Origin: Metallyticus violacea
Lineage: Eukaryota > Arthropoda > Insecta > Mantodea > Metallyticidae
Length of the DNA: 64,000 nt
Assembly (NCBI GenBank): GCA_030762175.1
Contig: CM060835.1
Location: forward strand, 87,348,501-87,412,500
Direction of reading: 5' to 3'
Made by a program: the position numbers and the translations under genes. Positions 1 to 12,210 of the stretch are shown here, piece after piece; the stretch's first letter is position 1; every line of letters starts with the position of its first letter. The notes beneath the pieces are model-generated. The model did no database searches. It saw nothing but the letters and a program-made list of their open reading frames with translations, and was not told the origin of the DNA.

Positions 1-565
1 TTAACACCATTCTGTAAATGGTCTTCATCAATGTCAGATTAATATTTGTAGATGTTTCTAACATTGCTTCTGCAATCTGTTTAATACATTAAAAACTTTC
101 AAGAAATGAAATCCATTACTTGTTTATTAAATATTTTAGAAATTTCAGTTCAGATCATGTGTGTGATTCTAATAAGTGAGTGGAAAACCTTTTATGTTCA
201 CATTATCTGATTTTATTAATACTTTTGTTAAAAACTTTTCATTAAGTTGTATAAAAGTTGCAACTTTTTTATTTAAGTTTTTTCAAATGTTTAGAAATTA
301 ACTGAATATGGGAGATTATACTTACAATTAGTTTGGCAGGTACACTTACTGAACCATTTCTCTGCAGATATTAAGTTAGAGGCAGTTAGAATTTTAAGTA
401 CAGAATTTTCAAACATTTGTTATAGTTCATGAAGAACAGTCTGTCATTTAGGAGTTTGATGGAAAAAGATATATATATTTTTAACAACATAAAACAAAAT
501 GTTTTAAGCTGAGGGGATTGATTTTTGGCAAGTGTCAAAAACATGAGCTCTATGTCTATGTAAAG
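1..565. other. AT-rich DNA, nothing recognised
   Basis: No coding-like frame, RNA gene or transposon fragment is recognisable. The stretch precedes the first supported exon of the plus-strand gene and may be its intron. Confidence 0.4.
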
Positions 566-757
566 ATCATTTTTTTCAACTCTTGTCACAAACTCTCCTG
601 TGTACTCCTGAAATACATGAAAATTTTGAGACACCATCAAACCCATTAGCAGCAAGATTATCAAAGGATAAGTCCCTCTTATTAATTTCAGTTTCTATGC
701 AGTTAAATATAGTCTCTCCATTATTAGATGAAGTAGATACAGCCCTTTATCCAGTAT
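566..757 (+). CDS. Internal exon of an unrecognised membrane-protein gene
   Basis: The frame is open from a possible AAAG acceptor at 562-565 to a T|GTATAT donor at 757/758. It encodes a non-repetitive peptide containing PEIHENFETPSNPLAARL and SVSMQLNIVSPLLDEVDTAL. The amino-acid mix is typical of a folded protein, and the opposite strand in the same place reads as AT-rich noise. With the donor at 757 the exon leaves one base (T), which joins CA of the next exon to give Ser. The other GT, at 754, would break the frame. The 5' border is uncertain because the acceptor has a weak pyrimidine tract. I do not recognise the family. Confidence 0.5.
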
Positions 758-844
758 GTATATAATTATTAATTACATGGTTTTCCATTTTTAACTCAAA
801 TTTAAACTATTTCTGAGTGCTGAAATAGCATTTATTGCTAACAG

Positions 845-929
845 CATGCTGCTTTGACACAATTCTTACACCTGTATCCTCTGGTACAGCTCAATCAATT
901 AAACCAAATTTGGCTTCACTTCACAAATG
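845..929 (+). CDS. Internal exon of the same unrecognised gene
   Basis: An 85-base exon lies between a TAACAG acceptor ending at 844 and a TG|GTAAAT donor. It takes one base from the upstream exon and passes two bases on, giving a single open frame of about 28 residues (CCFDTILTPVSSGTAQSIKP, then NLASLHK). Two other frames are closed or poor. The phases agree with both neighbours, which is the main support. The Cys pair and Ser/Thr-rich stretch would fit an extracellular juxtamembrane region, but that is inference. Confidence 0.6.
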
Positions 930-1249
930 GTAAATGCTTGTTTTATGTTCTAATATTGAAAATAGAGCCAAAACTGAGAATCAGACAATTGGCAGCATCT
1001 AGGACAGGGAGAGATGTATGCTATTTATTGGCTGCCCCTCTTTCATAGCAATTCAAATGGATAAACAAACCAGCCAGCAGTGCCAGCTTGTTAAATATAT
1101 TTTTTTTATATTTCTTTAGCTATGCAATTTTTAAATATTATGGTATAATCTTTTATGGTATATGTTAGTATACACTTATTTTATAGCCTGCAGCTTCAAA
1201 ACTAAACTTTTGGATTGTTAACTTATTCTTTATTTGCTAATGCGTTTAG

Positions 1250-1366
1250 CTCTGACCATATTAACACAATTGGAGTGGTACTACTGATTGTATCTTTGGT
1301 TTTCTATGGCACCATTCCAGTGCATTGTTACATTTACATAAAAGATGTACAAACAGTGAATCTTGT
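1250..1366 (+). CDS. Exon with the transmembrane segment of the unrecognised gene
   Basis: A 117-base exon follows a pyrimidine-rich acceptor (TTTAG ending at 1249) and ends at a consensus GTAAGT donor at 1367. It encodes about 39 residues with a clear hydrophobic helix (NTIGVVLLIVSLVFYGTIPV) followed by HCYIYIKDVQTVNL. It is in phase with the exons on both sides: it takes two bases from upstream and passes two bases on. This is the only membrane-spanning segment in the visible part, so the product is probably a single-pass protein with a short tail, unless further helices lie upstream of the window. Confidence 0.65.
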
Positions 1367-1709
1367 GTAAGTATGTTAAATGTTCATTTTCCTATTATAC
1401 ACCCGCTGTAGTACCTCTGATGTGTTGTAGTTTAAGTTAAAATATAATAGTTTTTACTTTATGAGCATTCTGTTGTGTAATAAGTAGTCTAAAACATGAA
1501 AAGATATAATGGTATATATCAGTATATATTTATACTCAAACTGTAGATACTCAAAATTATTCTCAAATTAAACCTCTTATGTAGAGGTAGGGTTGCACCA
1601 ACATTTTATGTCACAAGCCACCACTATAGGTCTCTGCAATGTTATTTTAAAAAGAATTAAGCAGTGTCTCCTTTACCCTTACATTTATCACTCTTGTTCT
1701 ACAATTCAG

Positions 1710-1761
1710 GCCACAATGCACTTACAGATGGACAAGCTCAATTGACTACTGGGTTTATTAA
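1710..1761 (+). CDS. Terminal exon of the unrecognised membrane-protein gene
   Basis: After a strong acceptor (CTCTTGTTCTACAATTCAG ending at 1709) the frame carried over from 1250-1366 continues for 17 codons, ending SSIDYWVY and a TAA stop at 1759-1761. The resulting C-terminal tail after the membrane helix is short and aromatic. An AATAAA signal follows about 300 bases downstream. The visible part totals about 148 residues; the N terminus lies outside or in unrecognised exons to the left. Confidence 0.6.
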
Positions 1762-2593
1762 AAAAAAAAATCCTTTTGGGCACTATGTATGCAGACTACT
1801 ATCAGGTGACAATTATGTTCAAGAAAACAAAACATACATTTATAATTAATCTGTCATTTAACATACTCTTAAGCATACATTTAAATGGTAATGTGCAACA
1901 ACAGAAAAGATGTATGGTGTTTTCCAACACATGCAGATAGCTGTTAGTACATATGAAACATGAAAATCTTATTGCAATTATATTATATGGACTGCAATTG
2001 TTGTCCAGCACACATTTTTCCCTGATTTCAATAATTTCCATCTAACAACAGAAAATATAAATCTATAAATAAAATGCTCTCATCTCTGTTGCTTTGATCC
2101 AACATTTTTCCTTATTATTGTATTGTCATTGGTAATAACTAATTATTTAAACTCAGTATTTGGGGGAGGGGATTGACTTGAGTGTTGTGTGTGTTTGTGT
2201 ATATAGATGAGCAATACCCCCCCCCCCAATACCCCCTCTGAAAGAAATAATTCTGAACTAGCATTTGCTGTTAAACTCAAAGAGTCCTTGCTTTTGCCCA
2301 GTCCATGTATCATCTCCTTCCCTGAACATTTAAATTTTCGGCTAATTTAGTCCTTTGAGTTTTGGCTTTCATCTCTGTAATGTCAACAAAGTAAACCTAT
2401 TAATTATAACAAAGCAAGCAGTTTAATTAACAGATTAATGAAATAGAAAAAAATAATACAAAAAATTGAAAAAAGTATTTTTGTCGCTGGTTGGTGTTGA
2501 GTTACCCTCCTCTCTTCATCATTAATAATAGTCTCACTTCAAATAAGGCAAATAAACATGTTAAAAATGTATGAAAATATATAGGATTTTTAC
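1762..2593. other. Presumed 3' UTR and intron sequence
   Basis: This holds the presumed 3' UTR of the plus-strand gene, an 11-base C run at 2217-2227 beside a GT-rich tract, and the start of the OTUD4-like gene's next intron on the minus strand. No further exon of that gene with the required phase was found here. Confidence 0.4.
2068..2073 (+). promoter_or_regulatory. Candidate poly(A) signal
   Basis: An AATAAA hexamer lies about 307 bases after the stop codon at 1761. It is the best placed 3'-end signal for the plus-strand gene. In DNA this AT-rich the hexamer also occurs by chance. Confidence 0.4.
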
Positions 2594-3233
2594 CTGCAAA
2601 TGGTAAATCACTGCCATTTGGTTGCATTGATTTCTGTGCTGTAAAATTTACTGGTTGAAAGAATACACTTCCATTTTGTTCCTTCAATGGTTGCTCTGCT
2701 GTACCTGGTTGAATGTGACCTACATTCTGGCTTACTCCGGGAGCAATTGGGTTGCATAGCATATATGGTGAAGTATTATTTGGAGGGCAATAGGAATCTG
2801 ACAATATTGGCATATTCACAACACTGGCTGAGCTGGATGGTAATGTAGAGTTAGCTTCTGTTTTTGATACAAGATTGGAAGGTTGCATCACACGAGAATA
2901 TGGTGTGAAAGTCATGTACTGGGAATGTGCACTCATGTTATGCATATTGGAATCTGACAAAATCTGTGATTCCATAATACCAGAAGCTCCTTCTGCAGAA
3001 GATATTTCAGCTGTTGAATCTGGTTGTGGTGGGGGTGAAGCCCTTCCTTCAGGACTATTTCTGCCAAGAACCTCTGGTTGTGTCATACTATTAACATTGG
3101 ATACTGATGTAAGAGATGATGTGGAAGGCAATGTCATTCCAATTTGCTGTGGTATTAACTGAGCACCAGATGTATTTTGTTGCTCTAGCATCATTGAAGC
3201 ATGTAGTGTAGGTATGTCCATGTGAACAATACT
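2594..3233 (-). CDS. OTUD4-like: OTUD4-like exon: long Ser/Pro/Gln/Asn-rich low-complexity region
   Basis: A 640-base exon follows AACAG at 3234 and ends GCAG|GTAAAAA at 2594. It starts SIVHMDIPTLH in phase 0 and stays open for 213 codons. It is rich in Ser, Pro, Gln, Asn and Met, with SPEGRASPPPQPDS and repeated NSTLPSSSASVVN-like runs and no visible fold. Vertebrate OTUD4 and Drosophila Otu also have long disordered tails after the Tudor module, implicated in RNA-granule behaviour. Splicing leaves one base for the next exon, which is outside the window. If the intron were retained, the frame would run about 30 more codons to a stop just below 2502. Confidence 0.85.
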
Positions 3234-5370
3234 CTGTTAAAACAAAGATTATGTAAAGTAGAAGTATTAGTGTTGCTACTCATCCCAACCAATTTTTCTG
3301 GTGTGAGGAAGGCACCATCATTGAAATTAAAAATCTTATGAGCCGTTGGGAAGCAAGAGGATAGGAAAAGGGTTGCCTCTTGTTGGTGTACTCAAATAAC
3401 TCACCACAGGAAAAGTAGCTGGGAAAAGTAGTTCATTCATTAAAGATGCAATACAATTTCACAAGTGCATACAGGCAAACAGTAAGTAGAATATGGACAA
3501 AAATCATATCTTAAACAGCTTAATTTTTTGTAACTGTGATATACTTAAATAATAATAAATATGTAATTAAAAACTTCATTATTATGCCAGTATACTTTTC
3601 TGACTAAAATTAATGCAATTAAATTCTCATTAAGAATTTCTTCTTGTACTTTTTCCTCCTGTTCTCCTTCTCCTGATTCTTCTGGTCATTGTCATCATTG
3701 TCACTACCTTTATCATCATTTCTCTAGAGTTGTACTAAGTCTATTAGGTGTCTTTCATCCCGCTATAGCTCTACTGTTTTTTGCACAAGTTAAATTTTTT
3801 CCTACAAATAATATACACTTATCCCAAATAGATATATTTCTTGCAATTGGTTTATTTTTCTGAAGTCAGCTCTGAACATACACTGGGGAATTGCAATGAT
3901 GTTTCCAGTTTTCCCATTGTCTGAACTTGATAGAAGCTAATGCTCTTTGCCTCATTCTTCTTCCAAAAATGATTTTAATTATTTATTTTAGATTGCTTGT
4001 ATTTAAAGCATATACTTATCCAAGCTAAGTGACATCCCTCTAAAATATAAGCTGTCTACCTAGCAAGCTGCCTATATCAAAATAGCAATTCCATCTAATG
4101 CAAATTTGATAGATATGTCAAGTTTATGGAAGATTCTATAATAATACTTATAAAAGAAGTCATTTCGCACTGTGATTTTAAATTATATGCATTAAAACAT
4201 ACTGATAACCAGCTAACATGCAGATAATACTTATACTTACATTGTAACTTTGAAGCCTTTCAGGAAACTTTTGAAAACCAATATTGCCAGTTCTTTCTTG
4301 GAGTACTCTGGACATAAAAGGATAGAAGAAAAATTAAAAAAAAAATTAAGTAAAAAATATTATCTTTATGTAACAGTAAAATACTCTGGTATATGGTTGC
4401 CATTAGGCCTCAATATACTAATTTTTGTGGAAATGTAAATCCATTATCAGTTGAACAGACAACTGATATTTATAGATAAAAAATATCCTTTGTTTGGATG
4501 CTTGACTCGTCAGTGTAAAAACAGTGGATTAAATAAAGAAGATTTTGGGTGATAGTTTTTGTAATTTTTTTATTTGGCTCCTTGGCTCATTGGTATAAAC
4601 ACAATGGATTAAATAAAATAATATTTTTGAGTAATGGCAACATAAATGCATTCAATTACTTCAAAATGCTTTTGAAGATGAAGCACCTCATTGAGAATAG
4701 GCTGTTATTTGTTTGGAGAATTTAAACATGGTTATCTACATATTCACATCTATTATACATATGCACATTTTTTTCCCCAAGAAAGAAGTTGTACAGACAT
4801 TTGTGTTGAAACAAATTTGGTAATGCAAGAGCTATATCAAGTTACTTTTAGAGTACTAAGTTATGACTTGATAAAATCTTACATGTCAAACAGAAAAAAA
4901 AAATTGTATACATAGATACAAATAAAGGATAGCTACATCAATTCTAAAAGAATTAAAAACTGGCATTCCTCAGGGGTCTATCTCAGGGCTATTACTATTC
5001 ATTCCATATTTACCAACATTGAAAAAGTAAAATCACCTAGTACTGAATTAATTTTATGTGCAAATAACACCATGCTGGCTATAAGTAATCACAATCTACA
5101 TATTCTAGAATTGGTCCTAAACAATTGCAAATACAAAAATAAAGGCTGCACAGTAATCCCACCTAATTACTGTGCACCTGGATAATGCTGAGCAGATTAG
5201 AGCCATGACAAGCACTACAAACTGAATTACAGTTACCCATCAACATACTGTATAAATGAAATAAAAAAACTATATCATACAATCCAAATTAGGAATACAG
5301 AAATAGTTTTACAATGGATTCCGAGCCATGTATGATTAAAGGGAAATGAGACTATTGATACTTTAGCAAA

Positions 5371-5379
<9 letters not shown>

Positions 5380-5420
<41 letters not shown>
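5380..5420. repeat. (GA)n microsatellite
   Basis: About 20 uninterrupted AG units follow an A run inside the RNase H region of the LINE. In the related copy at 35040-35080 the same place holds only an A-rich run, so the repeat grew after insertion. Confidence 0.95.
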
Positions 5421-5426
<6 letters not shown>

Positions 5427-5532
5427 GTCACTATAAAATTAAAACCATCTTTTGAATTAAAACTTCCTTCTAAATTGAAACTCATAAAAATATTAATAAC
5501 TGAACAAGAACAAAAATTTAAGGAATACCATA

Positions 5533-5557
5533 TGATGATGATGGTGGTGGTGGTGAC

Positions 5558-5597
<40 letters not shown>

Positions 5598-5790
5598 TAC
5601 ATACAAATATATTTTATATACATATTTACAATTCATTTATTCTATACATTCACTTATCTATCAATAAATTTTTCAATGCTATTTGAAACTTTTTCCCTCT
5701 TTCACTTTTCATTTTTAATGGTAGTTTATCATACAAAATTTTATCAACAACTCATAGATCTCTTTCAGTAGCTTTTTTGTTTACAATTAG
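5533..5790 (-). mobile_element. 3' end of a minus-strand LINE with (CAT)n tail, nested in another LINE
   Basis: Reading the minus strand, VNKKATERDL and KILYDKLPLKMKSEREKVSN are followed by decay and then an ATG/CAT trinucleotide tail at 5533-5592. The same protein end recurs at 57961-58445 and 62740-63090. Sequence on both sides continues a single LINE, as shown by the uninterrupted copy at 35110-35450. Confidence 0.75.
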
Positions 5791-6116
5791 ATGATAAGAT
5801 CTAAAGACTTTCAAACATCTTTCACTGAAACCAAGAAAAATGCAAGTTGCCAAATTCCTCTTAATTATTGGGCATTATTGCCTGTCAGAACATCTCTTCT
5901 GGATAAAATTAATCACGGATAGCCACTCTCCATTGTGTTAGGACCTGAATACCATCCTAAACAAAGAACATTTGCTGAATTGCAGCTATATTGATAGCTA
6001 CAAATAAATGAAATAATTTGGAAGCTCTTTATAGGAAAGCTAGGGGAAAAAAATGATAAATATCAGCATCTCCAATGGAACCGACCAACTGACCTACCGA
6101 CCAACCAACCAACCAA

Positions 6117-6560
6117 GAAAATTGTAAATTATTTTTCAAACTTAAATCTACACATAAACCCTAACAAATGTGAATTTAATATCTTTGGCTATAAAAATGT
6201 AAGAGGTTCTTAACTCCAACTACAATAACATCTGACATTCAATTACAGTAAAATTATTAAGAGTGATTATGGATAGAAAATTCACCTAGACTGAATACTT
6301 TGAACACTTAACAACAAGAATTTCTAATAGCCTCTATGTTCTTAGACATTTATCAAAATTGAAACCTTTTAGCACTGTTTAATTATTTTACTTTTCCATC
6401 ATCACATCTTACATATGGTTATTAAGGGGTAGTAGTTCTTCAACCAACTTCAACAAAGGTTTTAAAGAAAATGCTTACACATCTATAGAGCTGTACTGTT
6501 TATAATGAATCATGAAAAACTAATTAAACATTATTTATGACAATCATCCACATAACAAAT
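6117..6560 (+). mobile_element. LINE RT fragment
   Basis: Plus-strand reading gives NYFSNLNLHINPNKCEFNIF, then a decayed KYLGVIMDRKxTWxEHF-like block and SNSLYVLRHLSKLKPF in mixed frames, ending near HILHMVIKG. This is the thumb region of Jockey-like RTs. It is 5'-truncated with several stops and frameshifts. Confidence 0.65.
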
Positions 6561-6952
6561 AATTAAAGGCAATTTTGTACTTGAAAGTCATTGATTAAAG
6601 CTTTATAAAAAAATACCTCAATACATAGGTACCAAATTCTATAATGTACTAACCAATAACATAAAGCAATTCAATACTTCCAAACAGTTTAAATTTTTCT
6701 TAGTCAAATATCTGATTAAAAATCCTTACTGCATCTTAAAAGAATTCATAGATCATAATAAACATTAATATATATTCACACTCATAATTAATTGCACAAA
6801 TGTAATCAGCACCAGTACTACAATCATGTGTATAATAACTGATGTACACCCTTTGACAAACAAAATGAGTTATTTTTTAATTTTTAAGAACTATCGAAAT
6901 TACACAAATTCGAAAATTCTAATTGGAACTAAACACAGTGAGGCTTTTGAAA

Positions 6953-7050
6953 TGTATATAATCAACTACTTGTCATCTAAACACTCTTATGCTTCACACT
7001 ATAGTGTGAGGCATAAGAGTGTTTAAACGACAAGTAGTTGATTATATACA
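6953..7050. repeat. 98-bp near-perfect palindrome
   Basis: Two arms of about 49 bases (6953-7001 and 7002-7050) are complementary with only a few mismatches and have no spacer. The centre is CACTATAGTG. It is not part of any transposon I recognise. Confidence 0.9.
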
Positions 7051-8245
7051 AAAAATGAGTTATCTCTTGAATGCAAAATTCTTCTAAGACCAACTTATTG
7101 TAATTTGCAGTTCACAAGGTATACAGCAAGGTTGTGTAGCCATTGCAGTAGTTGTGTTGTATGATATGTGCTAAACACACTGATTAGTGTGTGTGCACTA
7201 ATGCCTTGGTTAACAGCCCAGGTTTGTCTCCCAGCATGAAGCACCTTTTTTTTTAATAAACCTTTGTAATATATTATGACAAATTAGTTTCAAAATATTG
7301 TTTCCCATACACAGTAAGCATTAACATTAAAAGATTATATTATATATTTTATAATATTTTCTTTGGTATTTGTTCTATTTAAATGCAATATGCTGCACAT
7401 CATTCCCTGTACATGCACGAAGGATAAAAAATGGCTTATGGGCATACATTCAAGAAGCCTAGAATATTGTAGCTTCTTGTCCACACTAATGTAGAAATCT
7501 GATATCTTCTATGCCCTGATGATGGAGGGTAGCTATACATGCTGAGGGTTCATACATGATATTAATTTGTGTTCATTTATATGTGTTTTCCCTTTAGAAG
7601 ACAAATGGTTCTGTTCATATATTTATTTAGTTATTTGTAAAAAATACATTAGTTTGTGATTACGTTGCTGTGTGCACAAGTGATGCCTTTAAAATATAAT
7701 ATGATATTAAGGTAACATAACGTTCTACATATATGCTTATAAAACCAATAATAAAAAATAAAAACAATCTGTGGGATTTGAACCCAGGAGCTTACACAGA
7801 ATAGCAATGATGCCCAATCACCACTACTGTATCCTCATTTTCCCTTTCCATATACTTATGATTGTGACCATTACATTTACAGGCTACAGCCCACTGCAGT
7901 GTGCACTTGCTGCATGCACTTATGAATACAGCATTTTTGAGCATACCCAAAATTCTCTGTTTGACACATAGAATCTGGCAATGACTCATTTTTTTAATCA
8001 AAGGGTATACATATTATGAGCTTGCATCCATATTTATTATTTATTTATACTTCTGAAACATATAATACATTAAAGGGATTAAAATAATTGAAGTATAGCC
8101 CATATTTTATAACTCCCAAACATTAATAAGTAACATGTAATATAGGATGTTTTGGAAATATTTTTACAAACTTTGCAGGAAGGTTCCTCACACCAAAACA
8201 AAAACAAAAAAACAAAAAACAAACAAAATCAAAAAAAAAAAAAGT

Positions 8246-8460
8246 TCATATTCAATATATGTCCAGAAATCCTTAGTTCTATAGTTATCAATGAAAGTTT
8301 CCAAAACAAGAAAAAATATCTATATAAACATATGTCCAGAAATTATTAGTTTTATGAGTCATTATTGAAAACTTACCAAAATAAGAAAAAAGAAAAAAAA
8401 AGTCATATAAACATGTCTGGAAATCCTAGTTTTTGAGTTATTAATGAAAGTCTATGTCAG
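8246..8460. repeat. Three-copy tandem repeat, units of about 73-81 bp
   Basis: The block GTCCAGAAATCCTTAGTTCT, then a TTATTAATGAAAGT-like stretch and an A-rich spacer, occurs three times (near 8261, 8334 and 8415), with divergence between copies. Confidence 0.7.
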
Positions 8461-10514
8461 AGTTAAAATATTTCTATCACATCTTTAATAGGGTTATTAC
8501 CAAATCAATAAATGGCTAACCTTTAACAAAGCTAATGCTGCATTTTGTGAATAATATTTTGTCATATAAGTGCAATACTGATGTGCCAAGTGCATCAGCA
8601 GACTTGAATCAATAACATCATTTGATTACTTAACAAAATGAATTTAATTTTAGGTTATGAACTTAAGTTGCTAGATTGTACCTTGAAATGCATTGAAATA
8701 ATATTAATAACTGAAAAACTAAGGATTTCCATATTATTCTTACATTATATTTTCATTGATATGCATGTTATAAATGTTTAATATTGATACATGATTAAGC
8801 AATGTGCCATGATTTCTTAAGCCTTTTGGCCATCTTAAAAAATTCCTCCAATATTATTAGTTCTGGATGAATTGATCTGCCACATGGATAGTAATTAAAT
8901 TAGCAATGCTATTTATCAAATGATTGAAGAAAATGATCTTACCATCTGCACCAAGATTTGGACATCCTTGGATATGGTATGCAAGCAAAACAAAAGATTT
9001 TACATGCTATGAAGCTATGTACTTAATGGATTCCACATAATATAAGAGAAGCTAAAGGTACAGAAAGAAAATGCTTAAAAAAAAAATAAGTCCATTACTG
9101 CCATAGATCAGAAAGCAAGTGGTTATTTACACTATGGGAATTACCATGAAAAGATAAACATACAAAGTTGGAAATGAAGTGAAGTCAAGCACTGGCATAA
9201 AGATTATCATCCTGCTCATTTCTCACTTCTGGATCACTGGAGTAGTTAATGCCGAATAGTAGATATACCACCATTTTTCAATTTTTGAAAAAGTGCATAT
9301 ATAGCAACCTCTATCACATCACAATACATTAGTCCCACAATGGAAAACAAAGGACTTTTTTGGTTACTTCATATACATAATTAATGGTACTGACTGTCTA
9401 CATTATTTCCCATACACTATGCAGTTTTTTATTGCTTCCAATTATTAAGAGAAAATTGCACAAATTATCCTTCAGCACAATTGCCTCTAGAACAGCACAT
9501 GCAATGTTTTGAAAGGTGGTTTCATCAAATGAATGGCTGATTAAATTTATTACAGAATACTTCAAGAGTCATTAAAGCCAAAATCAAGAGGGTTTAATGT
9601 TGCATGTATAAATTTTCAGAACCTCTCATACAACCCTACATATAGTTATAAGATATGACTAGGGGGCATGATTTGTAGCATTTTGAAATTAGAAATTTAG
9701 CATTTTAATTTTATTATTTAGTTTTTTGGAGCTTTCATACAATTTTTATTTAGCATTCTGAAGGAAATCAGTGATGATAAACTGTGTTATTTTTAAGCAT
9801 TTATTTAAAATACATGAAAAGTATAATCATAACAATTTAATTTAATATAACAAATATTTTTATATTCTATTTTATATTAATAGCTATTCATTCCAGTTTT
9901 TTTTTATTAATAATTACATGCAAATGTTATAAGATTTGTGAAACAAGATCAAATAAACCTATATTATACCATTTCTTTGATTCCCTTATATACACTAGGC
10001 AAATCACATTTAAAAAATTATATATTACATTTATGGCATTTAATAAAAGCAATTGAACACATTTCTACATTGTCTCCTGTCGTACTTGTTCTCTTTTCAC
10101 ACACCATTAAATTATATTCACTGAAAATGTTTCAGCACCTATTTGTAGAAAGCCCAAACACATTGGAGAGCTGCTATTGCAAACTCTGGAATTTTATGGC
10201 TACAACCAACAAAATTTATATGCAGTTCACCTCTTTATTGCCATGAATATTTTTAACAAATTGGGCATGGAAATATTCATATCTTTTAATAAATTTATTT
10301 ATCTCAACAAGTTGGAGAAATTATATCTTTGCTTTAAGACTATTTTTTAATTGAAGAGTCAACACCTGAAACGTAGTGACTGAATTAAGATGCTGACAAA
10401 CTTGTTAGAAAAACATATTTGTAGAATTTTTCACAATAAGGCTAAACAAATTTATGCCTTGAACAAACAAGTTTTTTATTTTTTATTTAAAAGGTTCATT
10501 CAGGAAATAGTTTC

Positions 10515-10703
10515 TCAATCAGTGAGGTAACCATCCTCCAGCAGTCTTTGAAGTAACAAATTAAACTTAATAGCGCATTCCACTTTAGGTGCAAAAGTAT
10601 AGGAAGAACCTTTCAATTTAGTAATTAACTCACTAATAGGGATAGAAAAATGCCCCACAAATTTAGTTTGAACATTGGACTTCAAAGTAGTTATGATTAA
10701 CAC
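10515..10703 (-). other. Unassigned 62-codon open frame
   Basis: The minus-strand frame contains NVQTKFVGHFSIPISELITK and ECAIKFNLLLQRLLEDGY, preceded by an AATATTTTCAG that could be an acceptor. Composition is protein-like, but no family is recognised. It does not fit as an OTUD4-like exon because 18087-17960 and 3233-2594 already join in phase. It may be a transposon fragment. Confidence 0.25.
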
Positions 10704-12210
10704 TGAAAATATTAATAGTAAATAGTAAATTCTTATCTAAAGACAGAAAAAATCATTTAAACCTGTCAAAAACTTACCTATATGCTGCACATCCTACAAT
10801 CATGACTTTCAACATGTAATTACAGGAAAAGGAGAAAAAACTGTTGGAAGACATGCATAATTTTACTGGAATAATCTCAAATATGTAAGTTTTATTTTCC
10901 TAAAATGAAAGAGAGATGTTTTCTTTTAAATAGTTTGGAATAGCATACCTGAACTTAATTGCCTCCTGGCTGAGCATCTGATTCATTTTTTTGGAAAAGG
11001 ATAGCAATTACTAAGCATTCTCAATCACAGTGACACCTAGCAAATTGACAAAGGTTCAATCAGAGGGAGGAAGGTTGCTAATGAGCAAATAATGAGAGTT
11101 TTATTGAGCTCAAGACTTTGTTAATTTTTAAAAAGGAGAGAGCTATTTTACTTCTTGGGAACCAGCTATGCTACTATGATGACCAAAAAAATGAGTTTTT
11201 CTTCTATAAAGTTATTCTCATAAATATCCCACTTTGAATTTATTTCAAGTTTTATTGTACATTCAGAATTCTTATGTAATTTTAAACTTAACATGTCTCT
11301 TTTATTATGAGAAACTAAACTACCAAGATACAAGCCTTTTAGAAAGACTTTGCATTTAATCACTATTGCAGAAAATCACCAACCCTAGACAAAATTTCAT
11401 TACAACTATTATCAGATTTTCATGATAATAATAAAAGTAGTTCTATAGGCTGTATGTGGTTCATATTCTGTCACTGACCAAACATTAAAGGTACCATTTA
11501 TATCAAATATTAATTATTGCCATCATCACTAATGGCCATTAAGCTTAAGAAATATGTCACAATACCAATTTGGTAACAAATTCTTTTAATAGGTGCTATT
11601 TTCATTTTGTCAAAAGTTAAACATGACATACTTTTGTATTGGAATCATTTCACACACTTCTAATGATTCATTTTAGCACCTTCTGTTTTAGCCGATATGT
11701 GTACAATTCAACTGACTTATTAAATGGGTATGAAATAAGTTAATAATAAAAAGAAAGAAGAAAGAGATGATGATTTTTACATATTGAAAATTATACTTCC
11801 AATGATAGAATTTTTCTAAATTAATCTCTAATGATTGTCTTCAGCATCCAATACCTCAGGATCACAAGACATTCATACATAACCGTAAAGAGTGGCAGCC
11901 ACCATTGTAACTCTAAACTAAATCAGAAAATTTAGCTAATTATTAATGGAAAAGGCATTAAACTTATTTCTCACAAGATCCTTTTATATTAAAAGTTATT
12001 TGAGACCACCTAAATAAAAGAAGTTCATCAATATTGCCATTTTCTGAAAGAGAGCTAAGAGTCTCTCAATAAACATCCCAAACAACTGGCAGGCATATTA
12101 GCAACAGAACAATTTCTTATAGAAGATACATGTCACTGACTACCAGTGCCATTTACCAGAGTCTACAACAATTATTACAAGAACTAAAGGCAAAAAAGAT
12201 GATATGATCA

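Larger units (their letters stand above)
4830..6115 (+). mobile_element. Non-LTR retrotransposon (LINE) fragment: RT and RNase H, with a nested insertion
   Basis: Plus-strand remnants in several frames: YDLIKSYMSNRK, then TGIPQGSILG..LF (the RT motif before the YADD site), then VLQWIPSHV and GNETIDTLAK (RNase H of Jockey/I-type LINEs), then a Cys-containing tail near 5940 (cf. CPLCKDMNTILNKEHLLKC in the second copy at 34496-35500). The element is interrupted at 5533-5790 by the tail of another LINE on the minus strand. A short ACCA-type repeat closes it at about 6080-6115. No intact frame remains. Confidence 0.75.

Noticed and set aside
2875..3162. 95-codon plus-strand frame
   Set aside because: It is the shadow of the OTUD4-like low-complexity exon on the other strand.
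5363..5771. Frames with poly-Met/Val or poly-Ile/Leu-Ser
   Set aside because: They come from the GA and ATG microsatellites inside LINE remnants.
8810..9560. Mariner transposase
   Set aside because: A WIPHNIREAKGTERK-like stretch resembles WVPHxLTxxQKxxR, but too few blocks follow in order to call it.
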